Positions 23,106 through 35,576 of a stretch of DNA of 64,000 nucleotides are shown here, one piece after another. A program made the position numbers and the translations under genes. This DNA comes from Onchidella celtica (taxonomy: Eukaryota > Mollusca > Gastropoda > Systellommatophora > Onchidiidae), in contig OZ007569.1 of the NCBI GenBank assembly GCA_963931925.1, positions 70,184,920-70,248,919 of the forward strand, given 5' to 3'. The notes beneath the pieces were generated by a model, which saw only the letters and a program-made list of their open reading frames with translations, did not search any database and was not told the DNA's origin. Within the stretch, counting starts at the first letter, position 1. Every line of letters starts with the position of its first letter.

Positions 23106-24465
23106 ATTCTAGTTCTATCTGCAGTAGAAATTTCTTTTTATTTGTCAAAATTGGTTGTACATGTATTAATTTCTTGGTGCGGAACCAAACTTCCGCGTTC
23201 AGTAGGCGCGTCAAAATGGTATCATTCAAAATTGTAGCTATGCTGAAGCGTCGGTCGCTACCTTAAACCTAAAATGGGGGATGGTTCATGACCGTTCGCT
23301 GTTTTGTGACGTCACACAATGGGATCATCCAGACTGGGTATTTTATTAGTTTGTGCTGAGAACGTTCTAAATTACTCAGAATTCCTGACAGAAACGCACT
23401 TAAAATTATGGCTACTGGATTTCCTGGACAGCGGAATGAAATGAACTGACAGATCACGAAGTCAATTGTAATGTTTGTTTTTAAAAAAATTTATTTAATA
23501 ACATGCTTTAAGGGCAGTCGAGGATTGAGTTACAGAAGATCAAATTTTCAAAAAGTGGTTGAAGAAGAAGAAGTGGTTGGTGGTTTTAAAACTGGACACA
23601 GTGGAGATGAACACAAGACAAGAAACACATGATAGTTTAATGGGCCCTTTCGCCTGTTTTGAAGGTGTGTGGGCGTTTCCCCATTTTTTTTTCTTTTGGC
23701 GACTAACCAGTGAACGTTTTAAGACGGAATTGTTCTGTCCAGCGTGATTTCACTTCATGCTGGAAACTGCATCCTTGGAAATGTCAAAAACGACCGAGGT
23801 TTGACATAGAAGTGTCCAAGAACTGAAAAAGAAATAATATCTGCGAGAGTGGAAACAAACCAAACAAAAATACCACAGCACTGCAGCTGAAACAAAAATG
23901 TTAGAACTCAAAAACAGACATGCAAACGAGAGCAAGACGGCTACGAAAATCCCCCCCCCCCCCCAAAAATGTGTGGGGGAGGGGAGGCGAGGGTGGGATA
24001 GGATCAGAGTGTATGGAAATGATGGTGAATTGATGCAAACATTCCGTGACAAAACAGACGCTCATAACACCAGTAACTGCACTCTCCAGTGGCAGCAGGC
24101 AGGCGGTGTAACTCTTGCTGCAAGTATTGATTGATCCTGGGACACTCTGGACTAATTAATTATTTCCCCTTCCTTTCTCCTACCTACAGTTTGGGGGTAT
24201 TTTTTTTCTTCCGTGAAAAAAAAATCGTCTGCAGTAGCCCCTTTTTTTTAAATTGTTATTATTATTATTATTAGTTAGATAAAACCAGAAGCATCAGTTG
24301 TCATGAGTGCTCTTGCACGTAGAAATTTGACAAGTTAAGGGGCAAAAGTCTCATTTGAATGTCGGTGGACGAAAAATTTGTGTTGCAATGGTAAATGTTC
24401 ATGTCTGCTACTACCCTATTAGAGGGGCAGAAGAAACTATTGTGGTATTGACTCTGTCAGGAGGT
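23106..24465. other. Noncoding stretch, no gene seen
   Basis: Poly(C) at 23951-23964 and an (ATT)n at 24256-24275. No gene. Confidence 0.5.
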
Positions 24466-24790
24466 TGTATGGACAGATGGAAGGATAGATGGATGCCAGA
24501 GGATTGTCTATGGACAGGCGGATGGATGGATGGATGGATGGACTGATGGATGGACAGATGGATGGATGGATGGATGGACAGATGGATGGATGGATGGATG
24601 GATAGATGGATGGACGGACAGGCGAATGGATGGATGGATGGATGGATGGATAGATAGATGGACAAGTGGATGGATGGACGGATAGATGGATGGATAGCAG
24701 ACGGACGGGTGGATGGATGTATGAATGGATGGCAGATGGACGGGTGGATGGGTGGATGTATGGCGGTTGGGTTGATGGATGCATGGATGG
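24466..24790. repeat. (GGAT)n tetranucleotide array
   Basis: GGATGGAT with frequent CAGA, ATAGAT and CGGAC interruptions over about 320 bases. Confidence 0.95.
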
Positions 24791-26611
24791 ATTGTGGTGG
24801 ATAAAAATAATAATTATACCGATCGATAGAAAAAAACTGGGTGTAAAAAAATTAAGCGATACATGTGCGGAATACGGAAAAAGGATGGATGAAGAAAGTC
24901 TGAACAGATGGACCAGAAAACTAATTCCAGGTAACGAAAAATATCAAATAGATTATTTCTACGACTCAGCAGACACCGCCCTCTGCAACCTCCTCCCCCC
25001 CCCCCCCTCACCCACCCAACCCCTCTTAAAATAGCCCATACCAAAGAAAGGAATGCAAGATATTCTTATTATTTTTTAACCCTGTTACCGTCGATAGTGA
25101 AAGACAACGGTGCCAAAACTAACATTAGAGCTCAGGAAACAAGACCCGTACACACTGGGCGGTCAATATGCAGCTCATGAATTATTTTCACACCGCACCG
25201 GGAGAAGAAGACGTAAAAAGCTTGGCTCCGTAACACGCAATAATTTCTGCATCCATCGCTGGGAAGGCCAAGCAAACAGACGAGCCGCCATTTTGGGCCC
25301 AAGGGACGCCTTTTCTATTATTATCTGCACGAATTTGGGAATTTATTTCCATGGCTTGGTATAAACTTCCTATATCGCACGAATGTTATCTTGGAATGAT
25401 ATTGAAATAATGCAAAACGGTAATGATAGAGAGCCAGAGATCACCTGAGCCGAATGGAAATTAGATGTTTGGTATTGGTTTTCATTTCCAATGATTGTTT
25501 ATATCCGCACAGACTGGCCAAGCAAAACTCCAACGTGGATTGACTTCTATTTCCTGTTCTGAACCTAATTATAAACATAGCTTATAGTGTCTATATATCG
25601 TAAACCTATCATATTTTAAAAAATGTCTTTCCAACATGCGCATCAAATTACAACCAAGAAACAAACAGGTTAGTAAAATGATATTGATAAACAAAAAAAG
25701 CATGTTGATTTGACACTTGGCTTTTGATTATTGAAGAGTTCTCCTCCTCTCATGTTTACCAATCTTAAACAAGATAATTGCCGTATTTATGTCACACTAG
25801 ACCTTTAATAATAGCACTGGGGTACCAATGTCCTAAACAGTGAACAATATTTTGCAACATTTTGACAAGCTCTAGAATACAACTTGTAACTTGGTTTAGT
25901 CTGAGGGAAGGTAATCTACAGTTATAATTTGGTAACTTGGAGGCTGTGTTTGTAGCTTACTGTTAAGTTCCCATTGCCCCTGTTCATGTTCTTAATATGA
26001 AAGTACGGTTCGTCATATCAAATATATGATGTCATGGACAGAGCAGGCAAGAATTACTCAGCACCGGACTCCAATTATGTCTAGCTCTGCTTGATGCTCA
26101 CCAATCAGATTTTCTTAGCACGTGTGATAGCATGACCGCAAATCTTGGTTGGAGACTTCGTTCAGCACAGACCGTCCGCTGCTGGACGCGACATGAGAGC
26201 GGCAGGATTGAATTTTAGAGGACACAATGAAGGGGGTCTAGCTTTGATTTATCTGCTTTTCCAGGACTGTATAGCTGAGGCAAGTCAGATTGTAGAGAGC
26301 CATTAAGTGTCAGTTAGCTTCCAATGCTGGTCAGTGAGCAAGTTGTTAGTGGCCATCATATTCTCTTGTCATATTCCGATGACCGTCTTAGAACGTTGGG
26401 GAAGCAGGGGGAATGTTATGCAATTTTGCATAACTGAATGTGGCTGCTTTTTCATGCCGGCTATTTGAGACGTATTCATTACTTTGTCCAGGATGTTCTA
26501 GAGTTTTACTGTGACAGTTCTCTCGTGCCAGTGTACAGTTTGGGCATCGAAACACTTTAAGTTTAACCCCGAGGGTATAGCCCTCTACTGCCGAGACATA
26601 ATAGATTGTCT
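24791..26611. other. Noncoding stretch, no gene seen
   Basis: Poly(C) at 24995-25007. The minus frame at 26636-26388 (82 codons, with CPNC) overlaps the T-A element end and has no family I recognise. Confidence 0.5.
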
Positions 26612-26613
26612 TA

Positions 26614-27063
26614 GGGGCCATCCATAAAGTATGCACGCTCCGTGGGGTTGGGGTGAAGGTGGGGAAGGAGGGGAGTGGGTGAGCACCCTAAGTGTGAAAC
26701 CGTACAGAGGGAAGGGAGCGGCACTTTGGGGGAGGGTACACATAATTTTTTAGTTATAGCAGTAAATTAAGAAGAGTGATTTTGATTTTCTTTCCTTTTT
26801 TTTCGATTAAAGAGTTGTAAGAAAGACTACCGTAGCTATATTATTGTGGAAGTGGAAACTATACTACGTATTTCATGAAACAGTCCAAAAGTCCATGCCA
26901 AATTCCACCTTCCACTATTCTAATGGTCAGACAAGAGGGAGGGGGCGTCGAAACCAAGCACATGGCAAGTGCACATGGAAAGGGGTGGGGTTGGGGGGAG
27001 GGGGAGGGGGGGAGGGTAAGAAATCGCCTAAATTAGGCGCCCTCACGTACTTAGTGGATGGCC
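26614..27063. mobile_element. Nonautonomous TIR DNA element, TA-flanked, 450 bp
   Basis: Left end GGGGCCATCCATAAAGTATG and inverted right end GGCCATCCACTAAGTACGTG are terminal inverted repeats; TA lies immediately outside both ends (26612-26613 and 27064-27065), consistent with a 2-bp TA duplication. The interior is G-rich on the plus strand (two GGGGTGGGG-type patches) and has no transposase. GCCTAAATTAGGC near 27025 is a small palindrome. A related solitary end is at 1785. The wording resembles the widespread invertebrate GGGCCGTCCATAAA-type MITE ends, often assigned to PIF/ISL2EU relatives; that link is from memory. Confidence 0.7.
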
Positions 27064-27065
27064 TA

Positions 27066-28699
27066 TTATTTAAACATTCTGAAAGTTGCAAAACGGAGTT
27101 ACATTAGCCAAACAAATACGAATGAAACATTTATCAGGAAAGCCCATAGGCAGATTAGAGCCCAGATAATTCCTTGTTTTTTGTTGTTTTTTGTTTTTTA
27201 AACCTTGCAAGGGCAAAAGCGTACGATGGTGGTTAAGAGGGGCAAGGGACACAGTTTCATGCTCGTGTGAGAATGTCAACATTTAATGTATTCATAATGA
27301 TCGAGAAAAAACAACAATGATCTCGCTTACGTAGAAGCTGAATCAGTCAATTATCAAAAATGAAAACGTCAGTCATAACGGAAGAGCTTGCTAATACAAA
27401 TGGTCTTGAGCACAGCCTGAACAGTCCGTCCTTCAGCAACATTATAACGATATTATTACATAAATTGTAGTTACCACACGACCCAGTGTCTATAAGATAG
27501 ATACGGTGTTAATGTTTGACCTCTCAGATGACTACAGTAGCAATTAAGAAGTCTTTATGCCGTATTCTACGCCACTGTTGACCTTGGAGTTTTCCAACAA
27601 AGAGCGGCATTGCTTGTCACACTCCATTTGTTACCTTTTGTTAAACATGAATATCTGAAAAATGGCAATTATTCTGGACCTCGGACCAGATTTCAGACAA
27701 ACTTGAATTGAATATTGAGAATTGTGTGAAGTATTATGAAATTTGGCACTTCAATAATTGATATCGATATTCCGTGGACTCGTGATGCCCACCAGCCGTA
27801 CGTTGGACACGACCCGAGCCTAAGCTGAGGGTTGTGCCATGCATAATTTGAATCAACAATGGCCCTGCTGTGGCGTGTCTGGCAATGTCGCCCTCCTCCT
27901 CTTCATTGATTGGCTCATCCACCGGACCTTCCAACCCCGGGCCACAGCTCTCGGATATTGTCTTTGGTATCAGTCCAATCTGTCCTCAACTTTCCTGCTA
28001 ACCAGACGTATGTCAGGCTGGAGGTTGCGCAAGGAGGGAAGGGTATATGGGGGGGGGGGGGTATATGGGATGTCTTTCCTCTTTGCTTTTTCGAGTGGTG
28101 TTACTTTTTATATAACCTCCCTCGTTATCATGTAGGCCAACAAAAAAAAAAAAAAAAATAAGCGCTCCCTCTCTCTTTCTCTCTCTCTCTCTATCTCTCT
28201 CTCTCTCTATTTGTTCATCTATGCACCCCTCCCCCTCTCGTATGATACTCTGTGTTTTACACAATTCTTTAATGATTCTTCTAATATGGCTTTCCTTAAT
28301 ACTACTTTCCTTCTATTATATAACTTATTTGCTGAAACGAGTGAAAACACGTATCTCTGGCACGCATAATATGATTGCGTTGCTAAACGCTCAGACGACA
28401 TGCAATGGGTATGAAGTCCTGTTAGTCTCAGGTAATTATGGTGCCTTTCAATGTGCCGGTACCTCTGACGTCAGTCTGAAATGTTAGCCGTTAGCCGTTT
28501 CAGGTGCGTAATATACATGATTCGTGGTGACTCCACCTGCGACTGTATTGAAATATGAGCACGGGATCGGCTTATGCCATACAATTTGATAATATCTTTG
28601 ATGTTTTCTTTTTCTGCTGCGGATGAAAAAGAAACATCCCCGTCGTGTGTAGATGTATAAAAACGTTGGTATTGTTTTTTCCGGTGAGAGTTGGTTTAA
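27066..28699. other. Noncoding stretch, no gene seen
   Basis: Poly(G) at 28049-28061, poly(A) at 28142-28158 followed by CT-rich 28164-28210. No gene. Confidence 0.5.
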
Positions 28700-29115
28700 A
28701 ACAGATTTGTCATGGTGGGTTGGTGGATGGATATTAGACTGTCTGCTTGGTCGGTTGGTTAGGTGGGTGTGTAGTTTGACTGTCTGGTTAGTTGCTTGCT
28801 TGCTTGCTTGGTTACTTGGTTGGTTGGATGAGAATGGAGTCTTACTGTCCGGCTGGTTGCTTCCTTGCTGGCTTGATTTGCTCGATTGCATGCTTGGGTG
28901 AGAGTGGAGTCTTACTATCCGGCTGATTGGTTGCTTGCTTGCTTGATTTGCTTGCTGGCTTGCTTGATTTGCTTGCTTGGGTGAGAATGGAGTCTTACTG
29001 TCCGGCTGATTGGTTGCTTGCTTGATTGTTTGCTTGCTTGCTTCCTTGGTTGCTTCGTTAGGTGGGTGTGGGCTCTTGCTGTCTGGCTGATTGGTTGGTT
29101 GGTTGGTTGGTTGAA
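28700..29115. repeat. GCTT/GGTT minisatellite with 70-90-bp higher order
   Basis: TTGCTTGC and TTGGTTGG units alternate with a conserved GGAGTCTTACT.TCCGGCTGATTGG block that recurs near 28833, 28908 and 28989, with decayed versions near 28765 and 29067. Confidence 0.8.
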
Positions 29116-30474
29116 GATATGTTAGGTTGACTTATTGACTGATTGATTTCTGTTAGAACTCACATCTGACCATTCATGCATTTTCCTACTATCACTAAGG
29201 CCAGTTTACCATTAGATCTGGTGCAAAAAGCTATGTTATATCAGCTGTGAGGAGTTCCGAACAATTTCTGTCAGCTGTGATACTGGCTGATTTGTATCGG
29301 CTTCATGTCTCTCTCCATACGGCATTCCGGGGATCAGAGTCCACTTCAGGCAGACAAACAATGCCTCTTCAGTTTCTCTCACCACCTTCCCCTCCCTCCC
29401 CCCGAGTCACTCGACCTGTCGACTGCCCTGAGCTGAGTCTTAAGTCTTTATATGTGACTCGTCCGAGGTCCCCGAGAGCCAGACTGCTCACCTTTGACCT
29501 TTCGACGCAAGTTTGATTTCTTGCACGTCCCTGCGGCTCCGGATCTCAAATGGAGTTGCCCGGAATCTCCGTCCGCCAGGTCACATGACAGATAGTTACT
29601 AATGGTTTTTGTGTCCTTACGAGAACTTTCCTTATGTGACCAGTCGTCAGAAGCGTCAGGAATATTGGTTTTTTTCAACACTTTATCGAATGTTCGGTAC
29701 CATTGCAGCGCCAATGACGTGACCAGCGGCAGAATCCGAGCCATTTCAGTGTCCCCTATTTCACAATAAAGTAATGCATCCAGAGGATTTCTATAACTCT
29801 TACAAGTCAAAAACGTAGATTCAAGGAGATTTTAACTATTCACGGTCCACAATGGCTCTTAGATATTGAAATGCATATCTCGTGAAAATGGGAGGCGTTC
29901 CAATTGAGGCACACAGCAAGTACAGTTTCAAGGGTGTTCATGAGTCCCTCCCCCCCCCCCCCACCCCTCCCGTCCCCTCGCCTCCCGTAGGTTAGCGTTT
30001 TTCCTTTCGGAGGATCCCTGCCCTTGGCATTTGCACCCCTGTAGGTCAGTTTTCTAAATGGATCTTTTTGTAGTTAACGCGGGGCTTTGGGATGAACACT
30101 CAGAACATGACATAGGCACAAGACTTCAGCTCTGTACCTCATTTGGTATTTCTTTCTTGAAAATCTGTCGGCCAAGCTCCCGTTAGCATCACACTGATTT
30201 AAAAAATGGCGAGATGATGATGGTGCGGAAAACACCAAAACTAATTTGGCTGTTTGTGTGTGTGTGTGTGTATGTGTTTAATTATCTGTAAATAGACTTG
30301 AAACCTTTTATAATAATCTAAATTCAGCTGCAGCTAACAGTGCATTTCTTTCGGGGAATGGAGGAAGAGGAGGAGGTAAAAGCTTGTCGATTTTCTTTCC
30401 AGCATTAATCTTATCATGCTGCATATTTTCTTTCTCCTGTCTCTTCTTGTCGTCTTCATGATTTTCAGAGTCTC
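29116..30474. other. Noncoding stretch with one 120-codon minus frame
   Basis: The minus frame 29810-29448 begins MTCKSYRNPLDALLYCEIGD and is compositionally balanced, but has no motif I recognise. Poly(C) at 29950-29962; (TG)n at 30254-30272. At 30010-30046 a GGCATTTGCACC segment resembles the SINE tail region (CTTGGCATTTACAC), a possible very decayed copy. Confidence 0.35.
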
Positions 30475-30563
30475 TTCTCTCTCTCTCTCGCTCTCTGTCT
30501 CGGTCCTCCTCTCTCTCTGCCTCTCTCTCTGCCCCCCTCCCCCCCCTCTCTCTCTCTCTCTCC
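30475..30563. repeat. CT-rich simple repeat
   Basis: (TC)n with C runs, about 90 bases. Confidence 0.9.
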
Positions 30564-31123
30564 TATTTTATGCCATTTCATCAGACAAATTCAACTCGAT
30601 AAGTCGAGGGGCCAATTTAGACCGATGGTCGTATGAAAAAGGTGGGGAAAGGAGATGAGAGAGAGAGAGAGAGAGATTTCTTTTAAAAAAGAGGTTTAAA
30701 AATCAGGCGCGAGGGAGAGGGAGGAGTAGTGAAGATGAATATGTCGGACGGGGAGCCCTGGACGCTGCCATTTCAGTAATTAGCAAACCGTTTATCTCCC
30801 TATTGTCATAGGAATTTTTGCCTCCACTCAAGAATATGTTTTCGCTTTTGTGGAACTGGATCGATAGCTGTGTAAGTGTAGGGGCAGTTGTCTGTGTGAC
30901 TGTTTGTCTGTGCATGCTGCACGACTTTGTCCTTCAGATTTTCCGAGTCAATTGTAGCCTGATTTACATCTACGCCGGTCGTGAGAGAGAGATTCACATT
31001 TACATAAAGTCTTTTTGCACACAGAGGAGGAGGCAGGGATGGGAGGAAAGATGCGATGGTTTGAAGCAAGACCATGGGAGAGTTATGAAAGAAGAAAACT
31101 GAATAAATGAATGGGTTTTCGGG

Positions 31124-31178
<55 letters not shown>
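31124..31178. repeat. (GA)n microsatellite
   Basis: About 27 nearly perfect GA units. Poly(G) runs follow at 31322-31334 and about 31351-31360. Confidence 0.95.
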
Positions 31179-31182
<4 letters not shown>

Positions 31183-31996
31183 CCCGGCAATGGGTTGGAA
31201 TTTATGAAAGAGACTTGGACTGGAGCGAGGCCAAAGTGCAGAGAAACCGAGAAAGAGGCCATACCAAGACGCTAAATATCCAGTGTCAGGTACATTCGTA
31301 GAATGGAAGACTAAAAAAAAAGGGGGGGGGGGGGTGTGCGTGTGTTGGGAGGGGGGGGGGGTGCGTTTGAGTGGGGATTTAGAGAAAGTTCTCTATAATA
31401 GTCAATTAAAATTTAATTCTCAGAAAATCCAGATGGCACACAGGTAAAAGTAAAGAGGGAAGGAGGGGAATCAATATTCACTCTGTTGTTAGTATGAAAG
31501 AGGCGGAGTAAACAAAAAAAGGGGGGGGGGAGCAGAGAGAGGGGAGAAGAGAGAGAGGGGTGTGAGAAGCAATTTGATGTAATAGTACCTATTTAAGTAT
31601 GATCACGGGAAGGAAAGAGATCAACAGATTAATGGATGTACACAGAATCACAGCCGGATTTAAGACGAAGAACATGATTATTGAGAAAAAAAAACAAAAA
31701 AACTAGTGTCGCAACTGCATGCAAAGATTGGAAAATCCAGTGGTCCATTAGGACGACAACAAAACAATTAGGCGGAGAAATTTGCATGGAAACAAAGAAA
31801 ATAAAAAAACAGCAAGTTAAAGGCAAGTTGGGATGATTTACATGCAGACAAACAGACGGGGAGACGTGACGGGGTTGGGGGGGGGGGTGGGGGGGGTGGG
31901 GGGGGGGATGTAGTCAGAATAACATTGAGATACCCCAGAAAAATAAAGGCCCAAATTGTGTCTGGTGCCTTGTATCACAAATCCCAGACTGGGAGA
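31179..31996. other. Noncoding G-rich stretch
   Basis: Several G tracts (31322-31334, 31351-31360, 31521-31530, 31873-31907). The last, GGGG runs split by single T, could form a quadruplex. No gene. Confidence 0.5.
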
Positions 31997-32543
31997 TGTA
32001 ATAATTATAACAGGACAACAATCACGAGCGAACACGTATAACACTTAACAGAACAACCCATCAGACTCACACATTTATTATACATATAGATAAAGATAAC
32101 AGTGCAATGACAGACATTATATTATTCAAGTTAACTGCCGTCCACGGCCTTCTTCCCTCAAGCACTCTTCCTCGGGTCCACAACCCGGTAGTACGTTTAA
32201 CGACACTTCGGCTTCAGCCTCTCCCCTCAATGTCCTAATAACACATATAGTATTCCTTTCGCACCGCAGTCCCTCAATAGCCCTCACATGGCCGTAGCAC
32301 GTTAATAGTCAATTCACATTAGTATCTCAATGGCATAATAGGATATCACTATCACATGTAGTACATTTTAAGAGCACAGAACATTCATATATATATCCCT
32401 GTCTGTGGCCAGACTGCCCTGACTCATACGCTCCTCCTGTCCTGCTCGACAGCCTCACTCTACTGGCTTATGCGTAGCCTTCGGCCCTATGCTGGCCTAT
32501 CCCCTGTGCTCACTGTGGGTGGCGTCTCGGTCCGACCCCGACA
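31997..32543 (-). mobile_element. Probable LTR (solo or isolated), about 547 bp
   Basis: Read on the minus strand, the block opens TGTCGGGGTCGGACC and closes ..TTATTACA, the TG..CA limits of retroviral-type LTRs. A TATA-like ATATATATAT lies about 150 bases in (32387-32396) and AATAAA about 465 bases in (complement of 32074-32079), giving U3-R-U5 order. Base composition differs from its surroundings. I see no second LTR, primer-binding site, gag or pol nearby, and no flanking duplication, so it looks like a broken, isolated copy. Family undecided; Ty3/Gypsy is a guess from size. Confidence 0.45.
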
Positions 32544-34087
32544 CCTATAAAAAGAACATTACATTGGTATAACACCATACCATTTCTATTTACTTCACCC
32601 CTCATTACAAACCATGACGCGTACATACAATAGTTCACATTTCACTCACCACGCATCTTACGGTAACACACCTCCACCGTATTACATAGTACTCACTCTC
32701 GCTACGCATCCATGAACCTAACTTCCATCTATCGCTCATGGCGCACATCTCTATACACACATAATCAATGACTTCCACATTTCTCACATACGTATTTACA
32801 TCATGGTCATAGGCGAATATAATACATCAATCATCATAATTATCAATCATCGTTCCACCTACCAGTCATCACTGGAAAAAACACTACACCAGTCTTCCGA
32901 CTGCGCTCCTCATGTTCGCCCTCTGGGGCTCTCTCTCGTGCGTCCGTCTTCGTAGGACTCTCTGTGTGCAGTGATAGTAGTACAGCGCTCTCGCCTCATG
33001 CAGACCCCCCCACTCACAACATGCACGCTTTTCATTCCCCGTGGGCCGTGAGTTTAACTTTACTCTCCCCCCTTCTCCCCGTAACTACTGATTCCCGCTC
33101 ACCCGCTCGTGACACCTTGGACTGGTCAGCGTTGGGTAAAAGGTGGGACGCTCAGACTGGCAGAAACAGGTAGGCAAATATACATACTACTATACACGGA
33201 CATACAATCTTACACGCTGGAGCAAACACACACACACACATATATATACTATGCACACATGTTAAAACTTTTACATATTATTTTGAGCATGGAGATTGAT
33301 GTAGTGAATAGCTGACAGACTGTTGCGTACAGGGAAACAAACAAAACGAAACATCGAAAACTGACCATCCCAAAAATACAAAAGAAACAAACATGCAGTC
33401 AAACAATCACACAATAGCAGCAGAATATATTGAACCATACGCTTGTCTTGATAGTGGAATTCCCAGTTTTCCTACTTTACAGCACCATTTAGTGACGAAT
33501 TCATTTTTTTTTTTTGGTGAATAGTAACGCACCTTAAAATTTCAGAATAACACTCATTGCGACATGAGTCCGAATTCGGTTTTGTTTCCCCTGTAGATTT
33601 TGGTCTAAATGCTGGCTTAGGTTTAGGCTAGCCTCGCACATGGAACCTTGTCACGCTGTTGTCGCGTGTCACCTTTTTAAAATGTAGACGATTGAATGCG
33701 GATGCGCACGCATGGCTCACGTGGACACATTGTAGAGTCTGCAACACGACATCAAGTCATATGTGCGCGCCTTGCCCCAGAGTCAAGATTACATTTGGTT
33801 CCTCAGCCACAATACCTCTCCGTTCGCGAAACGGTCAGGGCAATATTTTCTGGAAAGTGAACACAAATTCGTGGCCAGAAAACATCAAAAATGTTATTTT
33901 GTGAGTATTGTGGCCACAAAATAGCCCAAAAAAGCCTCTGCGTAACTGGCCCTTCAGTCCAAGCCAACCGATTATCATAACGTACATAAATTGTCTTTTA
34001 CGTTGACCCACCGGTGGTCTCTGCTGACATGGTGAATGTCCCTAATCCATGGACCATACAGCCGACTTCACACCATCACGGTCCCAG
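32544..34087. other. Noncoding stretch, C/A-rich near the LTR
   Basis: From 32544 to about 33130 the plus strand keeps the unusual C-rich, CATCATC-like composition of the LTR block and may belong to the same insertion. (CA)n at 33226-33240. No gene. Confidence 0.4.
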
Positions 34088-34304
34088 CACCAACGGTTTC
34101 CAGAGTGGGTTCGATGAAACCCCAGAACTTCACGAGCCATGAAATGGGGTTCCGCGATAGTTTCTGAAGATTACTGTGCTACACAAGACATTTCTGAGAA
34201 TCCGGGTGATCGAGAATTACCAGTACTGCTCACGGACATTCTTGGATGTGGATTGCGATTTCATTGAATATATTCGGTTACTCTAAGAAGTTTGGAAAAC
34301 GCTG
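34088..34304. mobile_element. hAT-like nonautonomous remnant
   Basis: Left CAACGGTTTCCAGAGTGGG and right GTTTGGAAAACGCTG (inverse CAGCGTTTTCCAAAC) resemble the CAGNGGTTTCCAAA-type ends of hAT elements, and the interior has the typical GGGGTTCCGCGATAG wording. TIR identity is imperfect and I cannot find an 8-bp duplication. Confidence 0.4.
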
Positions 34305-34866
34305 CCTTAGCTAAACTGTTGAACCCTCTCCCGACCCCCTCCCCCCCCGGCCACAGGTTGGGAATCCCTGATTGTTACAGAAGGAGGGCAATGCCCCGGG
34401 GCTGCGGTGGTGCTGGGAGACTGATATTTGGAAGTGTCGGCGTGGAATATCACAGGGTCATGAATATTGGAGGAGACATTTAGATTTTGTGACCCCCTCA
34501 GTCTCCTCAACTTGGACAGTGATAACACTGTGGTAGACGTTACAGCTTCCACCGATCTATTTACGAATATCTGATCATTTGTATCGATTTGTTTTTCACT
34601 CAGTCTACAACATACTCGATACTTCCTGCTTTCTTCTTTCTGTCCTCCTATTATCTGTCATCATTATAAACTTTTTGATCGTCACTTTTCTTTTAGTTAT
34701 AATATAACCTTTCTTCTCTTGCCCACACTTCATCGAAATTACATTCTGTCCCTGGCTTTAGAAACCGCACAAACGTGGGTTGTTTTTTTTTTGGCAAAAT
34801 ATTTCACCAACTTTTTGAAAGAAATACATTTTTATATTGACTAACTGGCGATTCTGTAGGCACACT
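34305..34866. other. Noncoding stretch, no gene seen
   Basis: C-rich at 34336-34348; otherwise no feature. Confidence 0.5.
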
Positions 34867-35106
34867 TCAAATGTTTACAATTAAAAATGTAGTTAAGACA
34901 GGGAATATGGTGGTCCCTCGTATATCGAGGAGAAACGTATTTGCATATTCATTTGTGTACATGGGAATGACTCCATAGTCCAAGTTGGGATTTGCCAAGT
35001 CGTGAGCATACAGGGCACTGAATGTCTGCCGTTGTCGCGAGGATGGACTCAGCTCAGTCACGACATTCTCCAGCTGCTCAAGATAGGGAATACATATCGA
35101 GTAAAA
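34867..35106 (-). CDS. Open frame, possible coding exon of unknown protein
   Basis: About 80 codons open after a TGA, with no in-frame ATG; it reads FYSICIPYLEQLENVV then TELSPSSRQRQTFSALYAHD, then LANPNLDYGVIPMYTNEYAN, then TFLLDIRGTTIFPVLTTFLI before a stop. Composition is protein-like (mixed, with Asn/Tyr/Asp/Pro) and it ends in a hydrophobic stretch of about 14 residues that could be the start of a membrane helix. An extracellular N-terminal segment plus first helix of a receptor is one possibility, but only by resemblance of hydrophobicity. No clear splice sites were found. Confidence 0.22.
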   Translation of the reverse strand, partial: FYSICIPYLEQLENVVTELSPSSRQRQTFSALYAHDLANPNLDYGVIPMYTNEYANTFLLDIRGTTIFPVLTTFLIVNI

Positions 35107-35576
35107 CAGGTGGGTTTTTTTTCACTCCTGTGTAAAATCTTGCCCTTCTAACATGTGTGGTTTCATGATAAGACCATTAAAAAGAAACACACGCATTAAT
35201 ATTATTGTTTTATTTTAATCAAATCCTGATACCAGAATATTCAATGTCAAACATTTGGAACCTTTCTGTAGGTCAGGTCAACGTTATATCACATGGGAAA
35301 ATCTGACAATAATAGGTTGATACGAGAATTCAGTTCAAGCCAAATCATTAACTCTTTGTGTGCCAATCAGCGATATTTCGGTCCTTCAGCTGTGCCAATC
35401 ATGGATGTATCAGTGCACGAGAACGCTAGACTATTTTGTTTCTTTGGGAAGAAAGAAGGTCGACTTTCTTTTAATAGATGTCGCTATAGTTGATATAGTC
35501 TTCATTCATCTTCCCCACTATTGTTTTCCTGTATCGGCAAACGTGGGAAAAATTCATGGCACACAAATCATTAAGT
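35107..35576. other. Noncoding stretch, no gene seen
   Basis: No recognisable feature. Confidence 0.5.

Noticed and set aside
23005-23266. Two opposed frames with similar EFPERR-type peptides
   Set aside because: The similarity is caused by the perfect hairpin at 23049-23105, not by duplicated coding sequence.
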